A DNA stretch of 64,000 bases from Pullichristensenella sp963930055 (lineage in GTDB: Bacteria > Bacillota > Clostridia > Christensenellales > Aristaeellaceae): contig CAWVKS010000010.1 in NCBI GenBank assembly GCA_963930055.1, positions 247,925-311,924 on the forward strand, read 5' to 3'. Under the pieces are notes generated by a model that ran no database searches, was not told where the DNA came from, and was given only the letters and a program-made list of their open reading frames with translations. Every line of letters begins with the position of its first letter. The stretch's first letter is position 1. Of this stretch, positions 44,098 to 50,444 are shown piece by piece. The position numbers were made by a program, and so were the translations under genes.

Positions 44098-44394
44098 ATG
44101 TATTCCAGCATTTCGATTCGACCGTCCAAAGAACTGCGAACTAACTACAGCCAGATCTCCAAGTTAGCCAGAAACAACCCCGTTGCGATCACCGTGAATG
44201 GCAAAGAGGATACGGTCGTTGTCTCCCACGAGGAATTTGTTGATCAGCAGCAATACATCCAAGAGTTGGAAGCCCGCCTTGCGATATACGCGCATCTTGC
44301 ACAGGCAATGGATGATGTTAAGCTCGGTAGGGCTCAGACAATGGATGCTGCCTTTGACGATATTCTCGGAGAATTGGATGAGGTGCGTCCATGA
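44098..44394 (+). CDS. Phd/YefM-family antitoxin
   Basis: A 98-residue antitoxin: SISIRPSKELRTNYSQISKL, NNPVAITVNGKEDTVVVSHE followed by EFVDQQQYIQELEARL. This is the Phd/YefM pattern (S-E-L-R-x-N-Y...G-x-x-x-V-x-V-S/M). The acidic helical tail should neutralise the toxin. AAGGAGG is seven bases upstream. Its end overlaps the toxin start by four bases (ATGA). Confidence 0.88.
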   Translation: MYSSISIRPSKELRTNYSQISKLARNNPVAITVNGKEDTVVVSHEEFVDQQQYIQELEARLAIYAHLAQAMDDVKLGRAQTMDAAFDDILGELDEVRP

Positions 44395-44714
44395 ACTATC
44401 ATGTCAGGATCACCGAAACAGCAAAGCAGGATCTTCGAGAGATCGCTTTCTACATCGCGGAACATTCCATGGACAACGAGACAGCAAAGCGCTTCGTCAT
44501 GGAATTGCGTGAGCAATGTAAACGACTGGTGGATTTTCCCCAGAGTGGAGCTATACCGAAGGATCACGTCCTGCGCAGCCTGGATTTCCGATACATCGTG
44601 CATAAGGATTATCTGATCTTCTACTGTATCGATGAAACGCAGAGGGTCGTCGACGTATTGGCGATTTTTAATGCAAAAAAGGACTATCTCCGCGTCATGA
44701 GAAAGTATACCTGA
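44391..44714 (+). CDS. RelE/ParE-family toxin
   Basis: A 107-residue toxin: YHVRITETAKQDLREIAFYI, RFVMELREQCKRLVDFPQSG, RSLDFRYIVHKDYLIFYCID and IFNAKKDYLRVMRKY. The R-x-x-x-x-x-Y-x-I-x-Y pattern and end are those of the ParE/RelE superfamily, which act on gyrase or on ribosome-bound mRNA; I cannot choose between them by eye. It forms an operon with the antitoxin and is followed by two terminators. Confidence 0.88.
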   Translation: MNYHVRITETAKQDLREIAFYIAEHSMDNETAKRFVMELREQCKRLVDFPQSGAIPKDHVLRSLDFRYIVHKDYLIFYCIDETQRVVDVLAIFNAKKDYLRVMRKYT

Positions 44715-44723
44715 ACGCCCCAA

Positions 44724-44751
44724 CGTCTGCCCGCATGGGCAGGCGCTTTTT
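44724..44751 (+). terminator. Intrinsic terminator after the toxin gene
   Basis: CTGCCC-GCAT-GGGCAG hairpin with flanking pairs, followed by CTTTTT, ten bases after the toxin stop codon. Confidence 0.82.
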
Positions 44752-44771
44752 GACTGAGGACTGATCATTGC

Positions 44772-44803
44772 CCCGCCTGATAAGGCGGGATTTTTCATTT
44801 TTG
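44772..44803 (+). terminator. Second intrinsic terminator
   Basis: CCCGCC (44772-44777), loop TGATAA, GGCGGG (44784-44789), then ATTTTTCATTTTT. Together with the previous hairpin it isolates the toxin-antitoxin operon from the cassette downstream. Confidence 0.8.
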
Positions 44804-44880
44804 GGGCAGATACCCCCGGTCGGCAATTTTGCGAAAATTCGCGCGAGAGGGCGCGGCGGTCTCCAGCTGCGGGGTGAAAG

Positions 44881-45590
44881 AATCCGACCACCCCCTCCCC
44901 CGGGGCGGCGGGCCGGGGCGCGGGAGCCGGCCGGGGCGCGGGGGGCGCCGGGGCGCGCGGAGGGGGCGGCCGGGGGCGCGGGGGCCGCCGGGGGCGCGGG
45001 GGCCGCCGGGGCGCGCGAGGGACCGCCGGGGCGCGCGGGGGGGGGGCCGGCGGGGCGCGCGGAGGGGGGGCGGCCGGGGCGCGGGGGGGGCCGCCTGGGG
45101 CGCGCTGGGGCCGCCAGGGGGCGCGCGGGGGCCGCCAGCGAAAAAGCGCTACTACTCATGCGCGTAGGGCCTTTTGCCCGGCCCCGACGTATCAAAAACA
45201 ACGCTGAAACTACCGTGTTTCTTATCTTGCAATTCCGCCCAAAAAGAGCGAAGATGAGCCTGCGCCGGGGGAAAAAGCCCCCGCGCCGCGGGCGGCAAAC
45301 CGGCCCCCGCGAAAGCCCCCCGACCGGCCCCCGACCGGCCCCCGACCGGCCCCCGACCGGCCCCCGACCAGCCTCCCGACCGCGACCGGCCCCCGCCCCC
45401 GCGCACACCAGCGCGGCGCGCGAACCCCGGCGACCCGCCCCAGCCTGCCCGCTCGAGAGGGCTCTCTGGGTGCCCACTACGACCGACCCTTTTCGCCGGG
45501 CGCCCGGCGGAAAGCCCGAAAGGGAAAGAAAAGAACGAAAGGATGAACGAACCATGCCGCGCCCACCCCCGCTTTGCCCACACGACCTCT
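44881..45590. other. Gene-free, extremely GC-rich low-complexity stretch
   Basis: Bases about 44890-45145 are almost entirely G and C on the plus strand, with G-runs up to ten and repeated GGGGCGCG and GGGGGCCGCC words. A short normal segment (45145-45260) follows, then C-rich repeats to 45420. Open frames exist on both strands but encode only Pro/Arg/Gly/Ala runs, have no ribosome sites and resemble no family. I regard it as non-coding. G-quadruplex or strong hairpin structures are likely. I see no convincing promoter for the downstream cassette in it. Confidence 0.6.
45322..45365 (+). repeat. Tandem 11-base repeat
   Basis: Four perfect copies of GACCGGCCCCC at 45322, 45333, 45344 and 45355, followed by two or three degenerate copies to about 45394. 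Confidence 0.9.
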
Positions 45591-45641
45591 CCGCCTGATG
45601 AGGCTGGGTGGCCCCCAGCCGAAACGCCCCGCGCGTCGCGG
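45591..45641 (+). ncRNA. Predicted hammerhead ribozyme 1 (type I)
   Basis: All core elements are in order: stem I CCGC (45591-45594) with GCGG (45638-45641); CTGATGA (45595-45601); stem II GGCTGGG/CCCAGCC; GAAA (45621-45624); stem III CGC/GCG closed by a five-base loop; and the cleavage triplet GTC (45635-45637). It fits the hammerhead consensus without deviation. Cleavage is expected after C45637, 38 bases before the ATG at 45676. Confidence 0.85.
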
Positions 45642-45675
45642 AAAGCCCGCAAAGAAACACAGGAGGTGTCTACCC

Positions 45676-46002
45676 ATGATGAACCCCGCCGTCTACACCG
45701 CCGGCAAGGTGGAAAAACACGCCCGCGCCGCCATCGACGCCGCGACCGGGGCCGCACAGCTGGTCAAGGCCAGCCCCACGCCGTCCGCGTGGGAGTACGT
45801 TGACCTCGCCTGCTGGCGCTGCCGCGAGGTGGCCCGTGCGGCCGAGTCCCTCACCGACCTGCTCGACCCGGAAAAGGCCGAAAACGATCCGGAGATATTC
45901 CGGGCGCACATCCGGCTCACGGACATCGCGAAGAAAGTCTGTGCAGCCGCTGACAGCCTGGTCGCTCTCGCCGACGCAAGGAACCACACGATCCGCCGCT
46001 GA
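45676..46002 (+). CDS. Conserved-looking small helical protein, first gene of the ribozyme cassette
   Basis: A 108-residue protein that I do not recognise. It is predicted to be almost wholly helical and rich in Ala, Glu and Asp (VEKHARAAIDAATGAAQLVK, VDLACWRCREVARAAESLTD, DIAKKVCAAADSLVALADA), with no signal peptide or membrane segment. AGGAGG lies nine bases upstream of the ATG. It follows ribozyme 1 and precedes the amidoligase gene; a terminator-like hairpin overlaps its last codons. Confidence 0.72.
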   Translation: MMNPAVYTAGKVEKHARAAIDAATGAAQLVKASPTPSAWEYVDLACWRCREVARAAESLTDLLDPEKAENDPEIFRAHIRLTDIAKKVCAAADSLVALADARNHTIRR

Positions 46003-46022
46003 AAAGTGGCGGATCGCTTTTT
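45989..46022 (+). terminator. Hairpin overlapping the end of the first cassette gene
   Basis: CGATCCGCC (45989-45997) pairs with GGCGGATCG (46008-46016), followed by CTTTTTC. It has the form of an intrinsic terminator lying just before the amidoligase ribosome site, so it may attenuate the rest of the cassette. Confidence 0.7.
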
Positions 46023-46037
46023 CAGGAGGACTCTGCC

Positions 46038-46904
46038 ATGAAAGACCAGACCTTCGGCATCGAGATCGAGATGAATCACATCTCGCGCGCGAGAGCCGCC
46101 GGGGTCGTCGCGGAACACTTTGGAACCCGCGCCGAGTACGTCGGTGGAACCTATGACACCTGGCGCGTCGCCGACTCGCAGGGACGCTATTGGAAGCTCG
46201 TCTCTGACAGCAGCATCGACGGGCCCTATGAGGAATGCACAGAATTCGTCAGCCCCGTGTGTCGCTGGGGGGACATCGAGACGGTGCAGGAACTCGTTCG
46301 CAAATTGCGCCGCGCTGGCGCCAAGGCGCACAGCAGCTGTGGAATTCACGTCCACATCGGGCGGGGTGAGCACACGCCCAGGACGCTCCGAAATCTGGTG
46401 AACATCGTCAACGCCAAGGAGGACCTGCTGACACAGGCGCTGCTCATCTCGCCCGAACGACGGAACGACTGGTGCAAAACGCTCGACCAAAGATTCCTGT
46501 GGCTTCTGAATCGACGGAAGCCCACGACCTTCGAGGAGTTTGCGCGGATCTGGTATGACGACTGGGATTGGCAAGAACACGCAAATGAGCACTACGACCC
46601 GACGCGCTATCATCTTTTGAATCTGCACAGCGTGTTCCAGAAAGGAACCATCGAATTCCGGGCGTTCAATTCCACCCTCCACGCGGGCAAGGTCAAGGCA
46701 TACATACAGCTGTGTATGGCCATCTCCTACCAGGCTCTCAAATCGAGCGCGGCCAGCCCACACCGCCACGTCACCGACAACCCGAAATACACTTTCCGCT
46801 GCTGGCTCTTGCGCCTGGGCTTCATTGGAGACGAATTCAAGACCGCACGCACACACCTGCTCAAGTACCTGCCCGGCAACGCTGCCTGGCGGCAGGCATC
46901 CTGA
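46038..46904 (+). CDS. Predicted amidoligase (GS-like carboxylate-amine ligase)
   Basis: A 288-residue protein of the Amidoligase_2 type. Diagnostic parts are the opening FGIEIEMNHIS (metal-binding glutamates), DSSIDGPYEECTEFVSPVC, SSCGIHVHIGRGEH (histidines in the nucleotide/metal site) and FQKGTIEFRAFNSTLHAGK (arginine contact), the glutamine synthetase/GCS-like fold pattern. Such enzymes join an amine to a carboxylate with ATP, often on peptides or proteins. AGGAGG is ten bases upstream. Its partner is probably the GGCT-like protein encoded 1.2 kb downstream. Substrates are unknown. Confidence 0.83.
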   Translation: MKDQTFGIEIEMNHISRARAAGVVAEHFGTRAEYVGGTYDTWRVADSQGRYWKLVSDSSIDGPYEECTEFVSPVCRWGDIETVQELVRKLRRAGAKAHSSCGIHVHIGRGEHTPRTLRNLVNIVNAKEDLLTQALLISPERRNDWCKTLDQRFLWLLNRRKPTTFEEFARIWYDDWDWQEHANEHYDPTRYHLLNLHSVFQKGTIEFRAFNSTLHAGKVKAYIQLCMAISYQALKSSAASPHRHVTDNPKYTFRCWLLRLGFIGDEFKTARTHLLKYLPGNAAWRQAS

Positions 46905-46909
46905 CACAG

Positions 46910-46971
46910 CCCGCCTGACGATGGCCCGGCGGCCCCGGGCCGAAACGTTCCCAAATCGGGAGCGTCGCGGG
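46910..46971 (+). ncRNA. Predicted hammerhead ribozyme 2 (type I)
   Basis: Stem I CCCGC (46910-46914) with GCGGG (46967-46971); core CTGACGA (46915-46921); stem II GGCCCGG/CCGGGCC; GAAA (46942-46945); stem III CGTTCCC/GGGAGCG with loop AAATC; GTC (46964-46966). One extra T stands between the core A9 and stem II. It begins six bases after the amidoligase stop codon and lies 39 bases before the next ATG. Confidence 0.83.
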
Positions 46972-47010
46972 AAGCCGCACACCATCTTTCAAATCAAGGA
47001 GGAACATACC

Positions 47011-47223
47011 ATGAAACTTTTCATCGCCGCCAACCGCACCGGATACACTCCCGAGCAGGTCAACCACACCCTGACGGTGCGCGACCTCATCGACGCGCTG
47101 TCAGACTACTCTGACGACACGCCGGTATACCTCAAGCACGACGGCGGATACACCTACGGCGGCATTGGATGGGAGGACTTTCAAGAGGAATACGACGATG
47201 ACGAGGACGATGACGTCGACTGA
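47011..47223 (+). CDS. Small acidic protein with a poly-Asp/Glu tail
   Basis: A 70-residue protein: MKLFIAANRTGYTPEQVNHT, then TVRDLIDALSDYSDDTPVYL, KHDGGYTYGGI and an extremely acidic end, EEYDDDEDDDVD. The L-I-x-A-L-x-x-Y-x-x-D-T-x-V motif recurs in small phage and Firmicute proteins of unknown function. AAGGAGG is eight bases before the ATG. It sits between ribozymes 2 and 3. The carboxylate-rich tail makes it a possible substrate or regulator of the amidoligase; that is speculation. Confidence 0.7.
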   Translation: MKLFIAANRTGYTPEQVNHTLTVRDLIDALSDYSDDTPVYLKHDGGYTYGGIGWEDFQEEYDDDEDDDVD

Positions 47224-47238
47224 CACAACTGCCATGAC

Positions 47239-47299
47239 CCCGCCTGACGATGGCCTCCGGCACAGGCCGAAACGCTTCCCTGCGGGGGAGCGTCGCGGG
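47239..47299 (+). ncRNA. Predicted hammerhead ribozyme 3 (type I)
   Basis: Stem I CCCGC (47239-47243) with GCGGG (47295-47299); core CTGACGA (47244-47250); stem II GGCCT/AGGCC; GAAA; stem III CGCTTCCC/GGGGAGCG with loop TGCG; GTC (47292-47294). The same extra T follows the core. It is 15 bases after the previous stop codon and 40 bases before the GTG start at 47340. Confidence 0.83.
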
Positions 47300-47339
47300 A
47301 AGCCGCATGGTCCCTGAATACAGCAAGGAGGTACACGCC

Positions 47340-47630
47340 GTGAAAAAAGTACGCTTTGAAATCAAGCTGAGCACCTACCGGGACGGGCGCACACTCGCTC
47401 GAATCTACGACGATTACTGGGACAGTATGGATATCGATTTATTCGACCCTGCTCACCCAGAACAGGTCGACCTGAAAGCATTCAAGGAGCTGGCCGCACA
47501 GCTTGCAAATCGCAAGCCCGGCTGGTACGCCATCGAGGTCGAGGACTACCCCTTCGGCAAAGCCGCACGCCTTTTCCGCATTCCCGGCCGGCATCTGCGA
47601 TATGCCCGAGCCCGCGGGCACAGCTTTTGA
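47340..47630 (+). CDS. Small cassette protein of unknown function (96 aa)
   Basis: A 96-residue protein that starts with GTG, eight bases after AAGGAGG. It reads KKVRFEIKLSTYRDGRTLAR, YDDYWDSMDIDLFDPAHPEQ, LKAFKELAAQLANRKPGWYA and IEVEDYPFGKAARLFRIPG, an alternating beta/alpha pattern with a basic end. I recognise no family. It is the gene directly after ribozyme 3. Confidence 0.68.
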   Translation: MKKVRFEIKLSTYRDGRTLARIYDDYWDSMDIDLFDPAHPEQVDLKAFKELAAQLANRKPGWYAIEVEDYPFGKAARLFRIPGRHLRYARARGHSF

Positions 47631-47767
47631 ATCACGCCCGCCGGGTGGATATGAACAAGAACGTCCGCAGCAACCCTGGTGCATCGGTCGGGTTGCTATT
47701 TCGCCCCGAAAGAGTGATAAATAGCATGCGCAAAGGCGCTTTGAAATGGAGAAGGGAAGAATGCAGC

Positions 47768-47986
47768 ATGAAGCACATGAACATCGAAACCCTCATGGAC
47801 ATCCTCGACTGGTTCGACGACGGGCTGTACGACTACCTTATTCACATCCTTCTGACCAAACTCGATGGCAAAGCGCGCATCCGCCGGGCCATGCCTGAGT
47901 TGCGCAAATACGCGCGCTCGCTGGTCGCCGCCCACCGGGGCACGGATCGCGCCTATCCCGAAGGGCTTCTAAATCTGCCTGCCTGA
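47768..47986 (+). CDS. Small helical protein of unknown function (72 aa)
   Basis: A 72-residue protein, MKHMNIETLMDILDWFDDGL followed by YDYLIHILLTKLDGKARIRR, with AAGGGAAG eight bases before the ATG. The open frame extends upstream but without a ribosome site. It is preceded by a hairpin (AGCAACCC with GGGTTGCT, about 47670-47698) and not by a ribozyme. Ribozyme 4 follows 19 bases after the stop codon. Confidence 0.6.
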   Translation: MKHMNIETLMDILDWFDDGLYDYLIHILLTKLDGKARIRRAMPELRKYARSLVAAHRGTDRAYPEGLLNLPA

Positions 47987-48005
47987 GCGCACCTGACCGG
48001 ACACG

Positions 48006-48065
48006 CCCGCCTGACGATGGCCCTTGGCACAGGCCGAAACGCTCTCAAATCGGGAGCGTCGCGGG
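48006..48065 (+). ncRNA. Predicted hammerhead ribozyme 4 (type I)
   Basis: Stem I CCCGC (48006-48010) with GCGGG (48061-48065); core CTGACGA (48011-48017); stem II GGCC/GGCC with a nine-base loop; GAAA (48036-48039); stem III CGCTCTC/GGGAGCG with loop AAATC; GTC (48058-48060). The extra T after the core is again present. It lies 39 bases before the GGCT-like ATG. Confidence 0.82.
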
Positions 48066-48104
48066 AGCCGCACAGCTTCCAAATCTACGAACGGAGGAAT
48101 CGCT

Positions 48105-48569
48105 ATGAAGTACATCGCCTATGGTTCGAACATGGTCCGCCGGCAAATGGCATTCCGTTGCCCTGACGCAAGGCTCGTGGGCACGGGGCATCTCGACTTC
48201 GCACGGCTGGAATTCTACCTGCACGCCACCGTGGAACGCACTGCTCAGGAATCGGATCGTGTGCCGGTCGTCGTGTGGGAGATCTCCGACAGGGATGAAC
48301 GCTCCCTTGACTACTACGAAGGCTATCCCCGCTACTACATCAAGGAAGAGTGGCCGGTACGCATGGATGACGGCTCAGAGATGCAAGGTATGATCTACCT
48401 GATGGCAGATATCCACGAGCATCCGCCCACGCGGGAATACTACGGCGGCATCGAGCGCGCCTACCACGAGCTCGGGCTGACGGAAGAGATCGCCGGAGTG
48501 CTGGAGCCGGCGCTGGCGCGCGCCCGGCACAGGGCAAAGATGCGCAGAGGAACACGATCCGGCAAATAA
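48105..48569 (+). CDS. Gamma-glutamylcyclotransferase-like (AIG2/GGCT) protein
   Basis: A 154-residue GGCT-fold protein. YIAYGSNM near the N-terminus is the phosphate/substrate loop (Y-G-S-N-M/L), and Glu72 in LDYYEGYPRYY is the catalytic acid of the E-G-[YV]-P motif. VVVWEISDRDERSLDYYEG and MQGMIYLM are the usual neighbouring strands. These enzymes release gamma-linked amino acids as 5-oxoproline or otherwise break gamma-glutamyl amides. GGAG is seven bases upstream. Together with the amidoligase it suggests a make-and-remove pair for a gamma-amide modification. Confidence 0.86.
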   Translation: MKYIAYGSNMVRRQMAFRCPDARLVGTGHLDFARLEFYLHATVERTAQESDRVPVVVWEISDRDERSLDYYEGYPRYYIKEEWPVRMDDGSEMQGMIYLMADIHEHPPTREYYGGIERAYHELGLTEEIAGVLEPALARARHRAKMRRGTRSGK

Positions 48570-48607
48570 CTTCCGCAAGGTTCCAAATCAAGAATGGAGG
48601 TTTACAC

Positions 48608-48757
48608 ATGCACAACATCGTCATCAAGGTCTGGAGAGGGATCGTCTCCGAGGTCTACAGCGACGACCCCAATACGGAGATCGTCATCCTCGACGAGGAT
48701 CGCACCGATGCGGAAGACATCCCGCAGATCGAGTTGCCCGCGCATCAGGTCTACTGA
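48608..48757 (+). CDS. Small protein of unknown function (49 aa)
   Basis: A 49-residue frame with a good TGGAGG site nine bases upstream: MHNIVIKVWRGIVSEVYSDD followed by an acidic stretch (EIVILDEDRTDAEDIPQIEL). Short beta-rich proteins of this style occur in Firmicute mobile elements. It is the last gene of the cassette; a terminator follows. Confidence 0.62.
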   Translation: MHNIVIKVWRGIVSEVYSDDPNTEIVILDEDRTDAEDIPQIELPAHQVY

Positions 48758-48798
48758 CGCGGCCGCAGCGCAAAGCCGCAGTTCGCAAATCGAGGATC

Positions 48799-48818
48799 GC
48801 CGCCTGCGGGCGGCTTTT
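48799..48818 (+). terminator. Intrinsic terminator of the ribozyme cassette
   Basis: GCCGCC (48799-48804), loop TGCG, GGCGGC (48809-48814), then TTTTCT, about 40 bases after the last cassette stop codon. Confidence 0.78.
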
Positions 48819-48938
48819 CTCGTTGCGCAATGTCGCTGCACGTGGCCGCGTGTCGGGCTTTTGGATCAGGCGCGGCTCCCGGTTGGGCTTCGCGCCCCAG
48901 CGGCACGTGGCGGCAGCGTGGGCGCGACAGGGCAAGAG

Positions 48939-48967
48939 AAAAAGCACCGGGCGCTTTGCCCGATGCT
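48939..48967 (-). terminator. Intrinsic terminator after the zinc-ribbon gene
   Basis: On the minus strand AGCATCGGGC pairs with GCCCGGTGCT across a short loop and is followed by TTTTC. It lies 17 bases after the stop codon at 48985 and faces the plus-strand cassette terminator. Confidence 0.75.
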
Positions 48968-48984
48968 TTGGGATCGATGGCGGC

Positions 48985-49503
48985 CTATTTGTCGATGACG
49001 TTCGCCGCCATCTGGATGTTCCCGGCCTCGTCGGTTTTGAGGCGGACCACCACCGTGCCGTCGCCGGCGCGGTAGTTCACCTGAAAGGGCTGCGGCCACA
49101 GTTCGGTGAGGCCGGGGCAGCTTTCAAATGCCTCGAGGCGGTACCACTCGGCGTTGTCCGGGTCGTCGCGGCAGAGCCTGTAAATGCGCGTCAGTTCAGC
49201 CATCTGCCTGCCCACGATCTCAGGTAGCGCTTCGCCGGCGGGACGCGCATGGAGGTCGCTAGGCAGGCGTTTGGGACGGAAGGCCGCCCAGCCGGAGAGC
49301 GGAGATGACTGATGCATGTAGGCCAGCATCGCCTCGGTGGAGCCGCAGGCGTCGCAAATATAGATGTCCGCCGCGCGGCTCAGGGCGTTGGTATGCACAG
49401 GCGTTTTCATGACGTCCATTCCGCAACGGGGGCACGCCATGTACTCGCCCGCCTGCTGCCGCGCTTTCAAATCGTCCAGTATCCTCTGGCTGTGCCCTGT
49501 CAT
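48985..49503 (-). CDS. Zinc-ribbon protein of unknown function
   Basis: A 172-residue protein with one four-cysteine zinc ribbon, CPRCGMDVM (about residues 24-32) and CDACGST (about 49-55), then a hydrophilic region, AELTRIYRLCRDDPDNAEWY, and a beta-rich end (FQVNYRAGDGTVVVRLKTDE). Start overlaps the upstream stop by four bases (ATGA). I do not recognise the family. It forms an operon with the 295-residue gene and lies in the early/middle phage region. Confidence 0.68.
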   Translation of the reverse strand: MTGHSQRILDDLKARQQAGEYMACPRCGMDVMKTPVHTNALSRAADIYICDACGSTEAMLAYMHQSSPLSGWAAFRPKRLPSDLHARPAGEALPEIVGRQMAELTRIYRLCRDDPDNAEWYRLEAFESCPGLTELWPQPFQVNYRAGDGTVVVRLKTDEAGNIQMAANVIDK

Positions 49504-50387
49504 TCGGATGCCTCCCTGCTCTCGATTTCGTCTTTCGTCCGGGCTGCCTCGCGCTGTCGCCTGCGTATGGCAGCATACTTTTCCCGATGTGCCTGCATCC
49601 CTGCCGTGCTTTTGAATGCAGCGTAGCCGTTGAGGTGGGCCGTCAGCGTATGCCTCAGCTCCTTGTGTGCAGCCCTGGCAAAGCCCATGCGCACCAGCCA
49701 GCTGTTGGCGCGGTACTTTTCGCTCTCCGGGTCAACATGCGGCGTGATGGACACGCGCTTTGCCGCCTTCGCGCTTCGCAGGACGCCGTCCAGCAGCTCG
49801 CAGTAAGCGGTCCAGCGCGCGGCTTCCTCCGGGAGGCAGGGCGTGCTGAAGATGAATTTCCCATCCTCGAAGGCGACGCCGCGGACAGCGCCGGCCTTGA
49901 TCCCATCCCGCACGCGCGCTTCAAAATCGGCGACGCTCGCAGGCGGATCGTCGGTCATGGCTGTGACGAAGGTTTCCTCGATGCAGAGCGTCTCGCCCTG
50001 CATCATGCGGTTGAGCAGGCATTGCCGGCCATAGAGCGTTCGCAAAAGACTGATCCGCTCCGTCACCGTCCAATCCCGCAGCGGCGAGACGATGTCCATG
50101 CGCTCGGGACTTGCGTCGGGGCCATCGGCTTCTAAATCATTTTCCGCCCGCGCGGCCTGTTCATCGACGGGTCCCGCTTCCAGCCAGCCCTGCTCGACGA
50201 GCATCGGCTTCAGGCTTTCCAGCAGCGCGTCGTTGCCGGACACAATGTCGCCGTCGCGCTCGACGGTGATCTCGCCGATGGTGTAGGCGAAGCCCGGCGC
50301 GCCTTCGTAGCGCGCGGGTAGGCCCAGACGTTCGGAAATGCGCCCGACGATCTCGCGCCGGGACTCTCTCGGGGTCTGTATCCTCAT
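49500..50387 (-). CDS. Conserved mobile-element protein of unknown function (295 aa)
   Basis: A 295-residue protein: IQTPRESRREIVGRISERLG, PARYEGAPGFAYTIGEITVE, RDGDIVSGNDALLESLKPML. The N-terminal pattern recurs in Clostridia plasmids, ICEs and prophages, often labelled virulence-related without functional support. The C-terminal 150 residues look like a separate helical domain (SWLVRMGFARAAHKELRHTL, HLNGYAAFKSTAGM). Interestingly, that end resembles the C-terminal part of the amidoligase here (CWLLRLGFIGDEFKTARTHL). GGAGG is eight bases upstream. Confidence 0.6.
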   Translation of the reverse strand: MRIQTPRESRREIVGRISERLGLPARYEGAPGFAYTIGEITVERDGDIVSGNDALLESLKPMLVEQGWLEAGPVDEQAARAENDLEADGPDASPERMDIVSPLRDWTVTERISLLRTLYGRQCLLNRMMQGETLCIEETFVTAMTDDPPASVADFEARVRDGIKAGAVRGVAFEDGKFIFSTPCLPEEAARWTAYCELLDGVLRSAKAAKRVSITPHVDPESEKYRANSWLVRMGFARAAHKELRHTLTAHLNGYAAFKSTAGMQAHREKYAAIRRRQREAARTKDEIESREASE

Positions 50388-50444
50388 GGGACTGCCTCCT
50401 TTGCCTATGAGCTATGCTATACATCGCTCATATGAGGCCGAATG

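Noticed and set aside
44772..44803. CCTGATAAGG sequence considered as another hammerhead core
   Set aside because: It lacks the CTGAnGA core, the GAAA and the GTC elements; it is a simple terminator loop.
44695..45660. Long open frames on both strands (about 276 and 321 codons) across the GC-rich stretch
   Set aside because: They encode only Pro, Arg, Gly and Ala runs, have no ribosome sites, match no family and exist because stop codons are rare in nearly pure G+C sequence.
47633..47660. CACGCCCGCC after the 96-residue gene, like the 5-prime stem I of the ribozymes
   Set aside because: The bases that follow are GGGTGGATATG and contain no CTGAnGA or GAAA, so no ribozyme can form; it may be a remnant.
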